Shown here piece by piece: positions 15,080 through 22,120 of a DNA stretch of 28,874 nucleotides. The stretch lies in assembly GCA_035527835.1 (NCBI GenBank), contig DATKZS010000108.1:1-28874 (forward strand), in the 5' to 3' direction. The stretch is from DATKZS01 sp035527835 [NCBI: bacterium] (GTDB taxonomy: Bacteria; RBG-13-61-14). The stretch's first letter is position 1; each line of letters begins with the position of its first letter. The notes under the pieces are model-generated. The model was given only the letters and a program-made list of their open reading frames with translations. It did no database searches and was not told where the DNA came from. The translations under genes and the position numbers were made by a program.

Positions 15080-15181
15080 CGCAGGGCGTAGAGCGAAGCG
15101 CGAATGGCGTGAAGATTGATGCGCCGACGTTTTACCGCCCTACGCCCTTCGCCCTTCGCCCTTCGCGCTACGCCCTACGGC
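15080..15181. repeat. Inverted repeat, 7-base word (CCCTTCG type)
   Basis: The right arm (15135-15181) is a run of 7-base words: CCCTACG, CCCTTCG three times, CGCTACG, CCCTACG. The left arm (15080-15112) is a degenerate complement containing GGGCGTA and GCGAAGC. The element ends about ten bases from the thrS stop codon, in the 194-bp gap before infC. Confidence 0.8.
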
Positions 15182-15191
15182 CTTCTCCCCA

Positions 15192-17114
15192 TCACCTTCG
15201 CCGCTTCGTCGCCGGCAGCCCGATCTCGTCCCGCGTCCGCGCGATGAAGTCGGAGACCTTCATGATCTTCCAGTCATCGCCTCCCCGCGTGCGCGGCGAT
15301 ACCCCGTCCTCGGCGGCTTCCCGGTCCCCGACCACCAGCATGTAGGGGACCTTTTCCATCTCGGCCTCCCGGATCTTCTTGTTCAGCTTCTCGTTTCTGT
15401 CATCCAGCTCCGCCCGCAGGCCCGCGTCAATGAGCCTTTCGAGCACGCTCCGGCCATGCTCCACGTGCCGGTCGGTTATGGGCAGAATGCGCGCCTGGAC
15501 TGGAGAGAGCCAAACCGGGAAAGCCCCTGCATAATGCTCGATCAGGACCCCCAAAAATCTTTCAATCGAGCCGAGGACCACGCGATGGATCATCACCGGC
15601 CGATGCCGCTCCCCGTCCGCGCCCACATAGGCGAGCTCGAACCGGTCCGGCATCGTAAAATCGCATTGTATTGTAGCACATTGCCATTTTCTGTCAAGCG
15701 CGTCTTTAAGCTTGATGTCTATCTTGGGGCCGTAAAAAGCGCCTTCTCCCGGGCAGATTTCATACTTGCGGCCCGAGGCCGTGAGGGCCCCCTTCAGCGC
15801 GTTCGTCGCCAGGTCCCAGGCCTCTTCCGTCCCGATCGAGTCCTGGGGCCGGGTGGACAGCTCCATCTCAACCTTGAACCCGAATACGTCCATCACGTCC
15901 AGCACGAAGTTCATCACCCCGATGACCTCGTCCCGCACCTGCTCCGGGGTGCACAGGATGTGCGCGTCATCCTGCGTGAACGCCCGCACCCTGAAAAGTC
16001 CCGACAACACTCCCGACTTCTCGTGCCGGTGAACCGTTCCCAGCTCGAAGTACCGGAGCGGCAGGTCCCGGTAGCTCCGCACCTTGCTCTTGTAGATCAG
16101 CATGTGCGAAAGGCAGTTCATCGGCTTGATCCCGTACTCCACCTCGTCCACCTCGGTGAAGTACATGTTGTCCTTGTAATGGTCGTAATGCCCGGAGCGC
16201 TGCCACAGCTCGGATTTGAGGAGCGTCGGCCCGTACACGATCTGATACCCGCGCCTCAAGTGCTCCTTCCTCTCGAACTCCTCCAGGAGCGTCCGGATCA
16301 GGCCGAGCTTGGGATGATAGATCACGAAGCCGGGCCCCACTTCCTCGTGAATGCTGAACAGGTCCAGCTCGCGCCCGAGCTTTCTGTGGTCGCGCCGCTG
16401 CGCCTCCTCCAGCCAGTGCAGGTAGTCCTTTAAAGCCTTCTTGTCCCCGAACGCCGCGCCGTAGATGCGCTGCAGCATGGGGTTGCGCTCGTCGCCCCTC
16501 CAGTACGCGCCGGCGACCCGGGTGAGCTTATAAGCCTTGATCCAGCCCGTGCTCGGCAGGTGCGGGCCGCGGCACAGGTCCACGAACCCGCCGTGGCGGT
16601 ACAGGCTGATGGCCTCGCCGGCGGGCAGGTCCCGGATCAGCTCCACCTTGTAATTCTCGCCCTTTCCCTCGAACAACTCGATCGCGTCGTTCCGGCTCAC
16701 CTCTTCCCGCACGAACGGAGCGTCGCCCTTCACGATCTCCGCCATCTTGGCCTCGATCTTCTCGAAATCCTCGGGACTGAAGCCGGGCGCGTAATCAAAG
16801 TCGTAGTAAAATCCCTTCTCGATCGCCGGCCCGATCGTCACCTTGGCCCCCGGGAAAAGCTGCTGCACCGCGTCCGCCATCACGTGCGCCGCCGAGTGCC
16901 GGAGCACCTCCTGCCCCTTCGCGTCCTGCAAGGTCAGCACCCGGAACTCGCCACCCTTCTGAAGCGGCCGGTTCAGGTCGAGAACGTCGCCGTCAACCTT
17001 GACCGCCACCGCCTTCCGATATAGACCCTCGCTGATCCGTTTCACCGCCTCGCCCGCGGAGATACCATCCTCCACGGCGAGCCCCTTGCCGTCCGGCAAT
17101 CTTAACTCAATCAT
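15192..17114 (-). CDS. thrS: Threonyl-tRNA synthetase
   Basis: A 640-residue class II synthetase that charges tRNA-Thr and edits mischarged serine. Domains in order are the N-terminal TGS domain (1-60), the editing domain with HSAAH near residue 73 and the GFYYDFDY segment, the catalytic core, and the C-terminal anticodon-binding domain. The three zinc ligands expected in the core are visible as Cys in PMNC, His in QDDAH and His in MIHR. The start at 17114 is chosen because AGAGGAGG lies just upstream and MIELRLPDG is the usual N-terminus; the longer frame to 17144 lacks support. Codons in 15655-15745 are conspicuously AT-rich, coinciding with a promoter for the downstream genes. The leader has a stable hairpin. 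Confidence 0.97.
   Translation of the reverse strand: MIELRLPDGKGLAVEDGISAGEAVKRISEGLYRKAVAVKVDGDVLDLNRPLQKGGEFRVLTLQDAKGQEVLRHSAAHVMADAVQQLFPGAKVTIGPAIEKGFYYDFDYAPGFSPEDFEKIEAKMAEIVKGDAPFVREEVSRNDAIELFEGKGENYKVELIRDLPAGEAISLYRHGGFVDLCRGPHLPSTGWIKAYKLTRVAGAYWRGDERNPMLQRIYGAAFGDKKALKDYLHWLEEAQRRDHRKLGRELDLFSIHEEVGPGFVIYHPKLGLIRTLLEEFERKEHLRRGYQIVYGPTLLKSELWQRSGHYDHYKDNMYFTEVDEVEYGIKPMNCLSHMLIYKSKVRSYRDLPLRYFELGTVHRHEKSGVLSGLFRVRAFTQDDAHILCTPEQVRDEVIGVMNFVLDVMDVFGFKVEMELSTRPQDSIGTEEAWDLATNALKGALTASGRKYEICPGEGAFYGPKIDIKLKDALDRKWQCATIQCDFTMPDRFELAYVGADGERHRPVMIHRVVLGSIERFLGVLIEHYAGAFPVWLSPVQARILPITDRHVEHGRSVLERLIDAGLRAELDDRNEKLNKKIREAEMEKVPYMLVVGDREAAEDGVSPRTRGGDDWKIMKVSDFIARTRDEIGLPATKRRR
15670..15697 (-). 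promoter_or_regulatory. Intragenic promoter inside thrS, directed at infC
   Basis: On the minus strand a perfect TTGACA (15692-15697) is followed after 16 bases by TACAAT (15670-15675), with TG one base before the -10 (extended -10). A second overlapping TACAAT lies at 15665-15670. It points toward infC-rpmI-rplT-pheST, about 665 bases upstream of the infC start. E. coli is known to transcribe infC from promoters inside thrS. Confidence 0.75.
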
Positions 17115-17165
17115 CCGGTCCTCCTCTCCCTTCGCGCCTACCAACGCGCCAAGGTAAAATCAAAT

Positions 17166-17195
17166 AGCCGCGGCCATGAGCGATCAGCCGCGGCT
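17166..17195 (-). promoter_or_regulatory. thrS leader hairpin
   Basis: The perfect 9-bp stem AGCCGCGGC/GCCGCGGCT (17166-17174 with 17187-17195) has a 12-base loop. On the minus strand it is followed by ATTTGATTTTA. It lies about 50-80 bases upstream of the thrS ATG. It may be an attenuator or a binding site for ThrRS or another factor; no T-box features are seen. Confidence 0.4.
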
Positions 17196-17238
17196 CCAAT
17201 CATGTTATAATACATTAACCCGCCGGCGAAAAAAAGTG

Positions 17239-17268
17239 TTGACTCTTTATTATCAATTGCAGTATGAT
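17239..17268 (+). promoter_or_regulatory. Sigma70-type promoter for the lipase-like gene
   Basis: TTGACT (17239-17244) and TATGAT (17263-17268) are spaced 18 bases apart and preceded by an A-tract (17229-17235) that could act as an UP element. The predicted leader to the ATG at 17333 is about 58 bases. The region also serves as the divergent upstream region of thrS. Confidence 0.7.
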
Positions 17269-17332
17269 GAGCGCGGAATGACGGGAACAAAAGGCGGTTA
17301 GCGAGGCGGTCTTAAGAAGGGAGGGAGGTGTC

Positions 17333-19489
17333 ATGGAACGCAACGGTTTATCGAGATGGCCGCTTCCGGCGATACTCGCGGTTTTGGTGTGCGTGTTTTG
17401 CTCCTGTGACACCCTGCCCGGGGGCAGCATTCGTGATACTGACAATGACGGCATTGCCAACGCCGATGACGCCTGCCCCACGGCCCCCTTTAAGACGCGG
17501 ACCGTGTATTTCAGCCCGCTTACAAAATCGCCGCTCAACCCCGGTTCCACCGACCTGATGCTGGTTCCGGACCCGACCAGCCCCACCGGCCGGCGGGTGC
17601 ACATGGTCAAGGAGGATTTTCCCCTGGACCTGGACCTGGGCGACCTCGGCGACATCCTCCCGCCGGAGGTGCTCGATATGATCTTCAACATCCTGCCCTA
17701 CTCCTTCAACCAGCTTGACGGCCTGAGCGCCACGTCGGACATCATGATCTATCTGTCCGCGCCTCCGGCGGCATCGGCGGCCAACCCGCGCACGGTGATG
17801 ATGGTGAACGTGGACCCCAAGTCCGGGCATTATCTTGAGAGCGCGCCTCTGGAGATCAACGTGGAGACGCTGCCCGCCGACACCGTGAACCCGGAGCGCT
17901 ACCGGCTGCGGCTCCGGCCCGCCGAGCCCCTTTACTCGCGCAGCCAATACCTGGTGATCGTGACCGACGGCCTCAAGACCGGGTGCGGCGAGAGTTTCAC
18001 GGCCTCGCCGGACATGGCGGCGCTGCGGTCAGGAGAGCCCGCGTCCGGGCCTCTTTCCGCCCTGTGGAACGAGTACCGGCCCTATATCGGGCTCGCCGAG
18101 AACAAGCTCCGGATCGAGCGCCGGCGCATCAGCCTGCTCTTTTCCTATTCCACGCAATCGGTGTCCGAAGACCTGGTCGCCATCAGGGAGGCCGCGGTTT
18201 CCGCGCCGCCTCCGCCGGTCACCATCATTGACTACTTTGCGCCGCTCACCCCGGCCGGCGAAATCAACTGGGCCCGGCTCGATCCCTGGCTGCCCGAGCT
18301 GCCCGACGACGCCTTGATCACGCCCGGATACTTCACCAACGTGGCCCTGCTCGTGTTCGGCTCGTTCCCGTCGCCTTCGTACTTGAACCATGAAAAGGTC
18401 TTCGAGCTCGACCCGGCCACCTTCAAGCCCATCGAGTTCGACAGCGAGGACCTCATGTTCCTGCTCGCGCTGCCCCAGAAGGCCCAGTACGGACCCGTGC
18501 CGGTGGTGGTGTTCGGCCACGCCCTGGGCGTGTGCAAGGAGACCCTGCTCGCCATCTCCGACACCTTTGCCCGCCATGGGTTCGCCACCATGGGCATTGA
18601 CGTGCTCGGCCACGGCTCGCGCTCGCAATCGGGCATGGAGTGCGGCCAGGGCGGCGACATGGCCGACATGATCCTTCCGCTCATATACCTGGAGATCAAC
18701 GGCAGCACCATCGAGGGGAACCTTCTTTCCATCCGGGAGATCTTCCGGCAGAGCGTGGCGGACGAGATCAATTTTGTCCGGATGATCAAGGGCCTCACCG
18801 CCGCGGACCTTGACCTCATGCCCATCCACGGCAACACCATGGGCGACGGGGTGCTCGACCTCGACGCCTCCCATCTCTCCTTTTGCAGCCAGTCGCTGGG
18901 CAGCGTGCTGGGCGGGACCCTGGTGGGCGTCGAGCCCGGCCTGGAAGCGTCCGTGCTCAACGTGGGCGGAGGATACTTCTCCGATTTCATGTCCGCGTTC
19001 CTGGGCGATCTGTCGGGCCTGCTCTCCGGCGATTTCCTGGCCGGAGTGCAAATGGTCATGGACGGGGCCGACCCCGTCAACTACGCCCGCGCCATCACCC
19101 GCGAGCCCTTTCCCGGCCTCTCCGGCGCCCGGACCAGGAACATCCTGTTCCAGGAAGCCGTGAACGACGACACCGTGCCCAATGAAACCACCGAGCTCCT
19201 GGCCCGCGTGGCCAGGGCCGGCCTGGTCTGGCCCTACGTGAAGCCGGTCCCCGGGCTCGTGGTCAACGACGCCCCGGTCACCGCCAACCTCTCGCCGTCC
19301 GTGACCGCGGGCCTCTACCAGTTCCATCCGGTGGAGCACGAGTTCCTGCTTCTGCCGGACAACCCGGCCGCCACCGTGGCCGCCCAGGAGCAGGCCGCCA
19401 TCTTCTTCAGCACCGCCCAGTCCAGCCGCACCGGCGCCGCCACCATCATCAACACCATGTACCCGACCGGCCCGCCGCCGTTCCCGTAA
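17333..19489 (+). CDS. Secreted lipoprotein-like alpha/beta hydrolase (virulence-factor lipase type)
   Basis: A 718-residue protein. A hydrophobic export signal (residues 10-24) ends in FCSC, so C25 is a possible lipid anchor, though the lipobox is weak. DTDNDGIANADDACP (35-49) is a thrombospondin type-3 calcium-binding repeat. A beta-rich segment (about 150-220) resembles the N-terminal domain of bacterial virulence-factor lipases. The alpha/beta hydrolase part shows VVVFGHALG (391-399), GIDVLGHGSRS, a nucleophile elbow S519-Q-S521-L-G523 (serine in place of the usual first glycine), Asp612/Asp613 in NDDTVP and His669 in PVEHEF as likely triad members. It probably hydrolyses lipid or ester substrates at the cell surface. 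GGGAGGGAGG precedes the ATG. It stands alone and converges on the GT-C gene. Confidence 0.78.
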   Translation: MERNGLSRWPLPAILAVLVCVFCSCDTLPGGSIRDTDNDGIANADDACPTAPFKTRTVYFSPLTKSPLNPGSTDLMLVPDPTSPTGRRVHMVKEDFPLDLDLGDLGDILPPEVLDMIFNILPYSFNQLDGLSATSDIMIYLSAPPAASAANPRTVMMVNVDPKSGHYLESAPLEINVETLPADTVNPERYRLRLRPAEPLYSRSQYLVIVTDGLKTGCGESFTASPDMAALRSGEPASGPLSALWNEYRPYIGLAENKLRIERRRISLLFSYSTQSVSEDLVAIREAAVSAPPPPVTIIDYFAPLTPAGEINWARLDPWLPELPDDALITPGYFTNVALLVFGSFPSPSYLNHEKVFELDPATFKPIEFDSEDLMFLLALPQKAQYGPVPVVVFGHALGVCKETLLAISDTFARHGFATMGIDVLGHGSRSQSGMECGQGGDMADMILPLIYLEINGSTIEGNLLSIREIFRQSVADEINFVRMIKGLTAADLDLMPIHGNTMGDGVLDLDASHLSFCSQSLGSVLGGTLVGVEPGLEASVLNVGGGYFSDFMSAFLGDLSGLLSGDFLAGVQMVMDGADPVNYARAITREPFPGLSGARTRNILFQEAVNDDTVPNETTELLARVARAGLVWPYVKPVPGLVVNDAPVTANLSPSVTAGLYQFHPVEHEFLLLPDNPAATVAAQEQAAIFFSTAQSSRTGAATIINTMYPTGPPPFP

Positions 19490-19580
19490 GTCAGGCGGCC
19501 TTCCTCTGCTCCGCGCTGAATGTCCCCGGTTGAGCCGAGGGGAATGCCACGCTGATCGGACGATACTAAAGTTAAGATCA

Positions 19581-21209
19581 TCAGGGGCCGACGGCCGGCC
19601 CGTTTTCCCTCCTCAATCGGATGATACATACTACCGTGTCCGAACGGTCGAGAAGATAATCATAGGCCAGGCCGTCTTGACCCAGACGGCTCAACGATTG
19701 CCTCAGTCCCTCCGCGGAATCGCCCATATTAAAGACATAGATCGAATCGGCGTTCAGGTTCGGCGAGACTTCAATATCGCTCAGCTGTTTTGCCAGGCCT
19801 TCGGGAAAAAAGGTCCAGAGAGCAGAGACCTCATAGATTCTCCCCTCAACGGCCAGTTTAACGACTCGTGGGAAATCCGGCGGCAGGGTCCACGATTGAC
19901 TGCCCAAGGTGAGATAGAGCGAGGTGCTGGAGTCGGTCAGAGCCACGGCCCCGGGCGGAATGCGGTTTGTGAGGACAGCCATTGCCTGGGCGTGATCTTG
20001 GGAGGTCAACGAGAATTCCCATCTGGCCATTTGATCGCGGGTCCTGTAATAATCCGGATTTTCCAGGCAGCCCACCAGTGGCGGAATGGAGGCTATCATG
20101 ATGGCGACGATCATGGCCTCGGGAGACAAAACCAAGGAAACAGTGGGCCATGGACTCCGCCTCCCGCGGGAGTCCGCGGCCCGGAGGCGGAAAAATTCTA
20201 GGCAGTATTGGCAGGCGCTGCCGATCAAGAGCGACAACACGGGGAAGAGATAATAGCTGTGTCGGGTGGCGCCGAGGGGGCTTAATTTCATGACATTCAT
20301 GACCAGGGCCAGGCCCAGTGCCATGATGGAAAGGGTGGCCGCTTCGCGGGAATATTTTTGATAGAGGAAAATCAAGCCAATGGCGGCGGCCAATCCGAGC
20401 AAGTAAGGAGAAGGCCATCCGATGCAGAAGTCAAAGGTCATGATGAGGTTCTTAAGCAGGGATCCCGCACCGGAGGCAAAATAGGGCTTGAGCCAGCCCT
20501 CCAGCGCCCGGGACTGATTATCCGACCCCATGGCTCCGCGCAAAAAGAAATAGTACATCGCGGCCAGGGTGGCCAGGGTCGGCAGGTGGCAGCCTAGAGC
20601 CCCCAGCCATTTTTTGAGAGGACTTCGATCCAGGGCCAGCTTAAATATCCAGGTTGCGCTCGTGGCTCCGAAAATGATCAAAGCCGAGTAATGGACCCAG
20701 ATGGCCAGAGTCATAAAGAGGAGGTAGAGAAGGAGGGTTGGGGGCCGGTCTCTTTTGAGGCCATCGAGAAGAAAATAAAGCGCGGAAGATATCAGGAGTA
20801 CCTCCAGGCTGTAAGGCCTCAATAAGGAAGACATGAGGGTGGCGCCCGCCCCGAAGGTCGCAAGGAAGGCCATGGCCATCCCGGCCGCTTCCCCGCAAGC
20901 CTTGCGGCCAAGCGCGAAGAAAACCGGCACCATGGCAATACCGGTGAGGAGTGAAATGCTCCGTAAAAAAACCGGGTCCAGACTCCATCTCGTCAAGAGG
21001 CGGACCATCAGAAAAAACAACGGCGGATGGCCGCTGCCGGGCACGATCGTCAGGAATTCTTTCGCCGACGCCAGGCTCGCGAAATCAATTACCATCGCTT
21101 CATCCGGGGAAAAATACCATCCCTCCAATCCGCGCAGTCTTATCAAAAGGCCTGCGGCCATCAATGCCCCGATCAGCGCGTAATCTCTGATGGCGCCGCG
21201 GGATTTCAA
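19581..21209 (-). CDS. GT-C (PMT/GT39-like) membrane glycosyltransferase
   Basis: A 542-residue polytopic membrane protein with about ten hydrophobic helices and a soluble C-terminal region of about 170 residues. The first external loop holds GWYFSPDEAMVI, matching the acidic catalytic motif of GT-C enzymes that use lipid-linked sugars. The following SGHPPLFFLMVRLL is the typical H-P-P-L segment of PMT_2-type proteins. It probably transfers a sugar from a polyprenyl carrier to a protein or lipid outside the membrane; the acceptor is unknown. The start codon is TTG at 21209 with CCGGAG about ten bases upstream, giving a charged N-terminus before the first helix, though the site is weak. Codon use looks less GC-biased than in the neighbours. 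The stop lies in a GC-rich palindromic stretch. Confidence 0.82.
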   Translation of the reverse strand: MKSRGAIRDYALIGALMAAGLLIRLRGLEGWYFSPDEAMVIDFASLASAKEFLTIVPGSGHPPLFFLMVRLLTRWSLDPVFLRSISLLTGIAMVPVFFALGRKACGEAAGMAMAFLATFGAGATLMSSLLRPYSLEVLLISSALYFLLDGLKRDRPPTLLLYLLFMTLAIWVHYSALIIFGATSATWIFKLALDRSPLKKWLGALGCHLPTLATLAAMYYFFLRGAMGSDNQSRALEGWLKPYFASGAGSLLKNLIMTFDFCIGWPSPYLLGLAAAIGLIFLYQKYSREAATLSIMALGLALVMNVMKLSPLGATRHSYYLFPVLSLLIGSACQYCLEFFRLRAADSRGRRSPWPTVSLVLSPEAMIVAIMIASIPPLVGCLENPDYYRTRDQMARWEFSLTSQDHAQAMAVLTNRIPPGAVALTDSSTSLYLTLGSQSWTLPPDFPRVVKLAVEGRIYEVSALWTFFPEGLAKQLSDIEVSPNLNADSIYVFNMGDSAEGLRQSLSRLGQDGLAYDYLLDRSDTVVCIIRLRRENGPAVGP

Positions 21210-21554
21210 GCCGGGATGCTCCGGTGCGGCTCCGGCGCCACGTCAACTCCGACCCGAACGCCATAGCCGGCATGACTTGACTTCGAAGCAACCATTCGCA
21301 ATCTGGAAATTACCATTCGCCAAGCTCCCTTGATGGCGTGATTCTATCTCAACTCGCGGGAGCGAGGCAAGAAGCGCCCGGAGCATTTGATTCATGCGAA
21401 CTGATTCTGATTGCCTCGAGGAGGTAGTATCAGGCTCCAGGATCGGGCGGACGTTGTCGCCGGCAAATTGACATGTGATATGGCCAAGCCTCCTTTCCCC
21501 TCGCTAAGCCGGGCCCCCTCTCTTCCCTTCACTCCATCCGCCATCCCCGTTGCT
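21210..21554. other. Intergenic stretch without recognisable gene
   Basis: No open frame here has a convincing ribosome-binding site or family resemblance. There is a TTGACA at 21468-21473 but no -10 at proper distance. None of the periodic hairpins seen elsewhere is present. It separates the GT-C gene from the rnpB promoter. Confidence 0.6.
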
Positions 21555-21583
21555 TTGTGGCCGCCCCTGGAAATGGCTATAAT
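21555..21583 (+). promoter_or_regulatory. Promoter of rnpB
   Basis: TTGTGG (21555-21560) and a perfect TATAAT (21578-21583) are 17 bases apart. The expected transcript start (about 21590) coincides with the first base of the RNase P RNA P1 stem. Confidence 0.75.
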
Positions 21584-21590
21584 AACTCTC

Positions 21591-21954
21591 GCGTCAAGTC
21601 GGACAGGCGGTCGCGTTCCCGCAAGGGACCGAGGAAAGTCCGGGCTCCATAGGGCAAGGGAGCTGGCTAACGGCCAGGGGGAGTGATCCCACGGAAAGCG
21701 CAACAGAGAGCAGACCGCCATGCGGACTCGATCCGCATGGTAAGGGTGAAACGGCGGGGTAAGAGCCCACCGCGGCATGGGTGACCATGCCGGCACGGCA
21801 AGCCCCTCCCGGAGCAAGGCCGAATAGGGCGGCGATTGAGGGCGGCCCGCCCGATGCCGCCGGGTTGGCCGCTTCAGGCGCGGAGTAATCCGTGTCCGAG
21901 AGGAATGACCGCTTCATACAGGACCCGGCTTATGGACGGCTTGGCGCGTTTTTT
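21591..21954 (+). ncRNA. rnpB: RNase P RNA, class A
   Basis: The catalytic RNA that matures tRNA 5' ends. The 5' end GCGTCAAGTC pairs with GGCTTGGCGC at the 3' end to form P1. The universally conserved GAGGAAAGTCCGGGCTCC follows (about 21631-21648). ACAGAGAGCAGACCGCC, GGTAAGGGTGAAACGG and GGTAAGAGCCCACCG mark the conserved core. GGCGATTGAGG and the 3' block CAGGACCCGGCTTATGG complete the class A layout. The T-run at 21949-21954 right after P1 would end transcription. The length of about 364 nt is typical. It lies between a promoter of its own and ppiD, with the 7-base-word hairpin beginning directly after the T-run. Confidence 0.97.
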
Positions 21955-22056
21955 AAGTATGAAGGATGAAGGATGAAGTATGAAGGATGAAGGATGAAGT
22001 AAGGAGATGATTTTCCGACTTTCATCCTTCATCCTTCATCCTTCATCCTTCAATCC
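21955..22056. repeat. Inverted repeat, 7-base word (GATGAAG type)
   Basis: The left arm (21955-22002) is a regular run of TATGAAG/GATGAAG 7-base words. The right arm (22018-22056) is CATCCTT repeated at the same spacing. The loop is about 15 bases. It is inserted exactly between the rnpB terminator T-run and the -35 element of ppiD. It uses nearly the same word as the element at 6872-6935. Confidence 0.9.
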
Positions 22057-22085
22057 TTGCTTTTCCCTGCCCCCCTCTCTATAAT
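22057..22085 (+). promoter_or_regulatory. Promoter of ppiD
   Basis: TTGCTT (22057-22062) and a perfect TATAAT (22080-22085) are 17 bases apart. The -35 starts where the 7-base-word repeat ends. The leader would be about 29 bases. Confidence 0.75.
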
Positions 22086-22120
22086 AGCCGTTCAATTCGA
22101 TTCAAGGAGGATGGTGATAG

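Noticed and set aside
17205-17210. TATAAT on the plus strand as a lipase promoter -10
   Set aside because: No -35 is found at proper distance; TTGACT-N18-TATGAT at 17239-17268 is better.
17115-17260. T-box riboswitch in the thrS leader
   Set aside because: There is no T-box consensus, no specifier loop and too little room; only one short stem is present.
17215-17691. Minus-strand frame of 158 codons overlapping the lipase start
   Set aside because: It runs across the lipase promoter and coding start and has no recognisable domain or ribosome-binding site.
18029-19339. Long antisense frame (436 codons) over the lipase gene
   Set aside because: The composition is a GC-rich shadow of the real gene, whose opposite frame has clear motifs.
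21392-21917. Minus-strand frames over the rnpB region
   Set aside because: They cover a clear RNase P RNA with its own promoter and have no ribosome-binding site or family match.
21955-22056. Simple microsatellite-type tandem repeat
   Set aside because: The two arms are mutually complementary and matched in phase, and other gaps show the same architecture with other words, so a plain microsatellite does not explain it.
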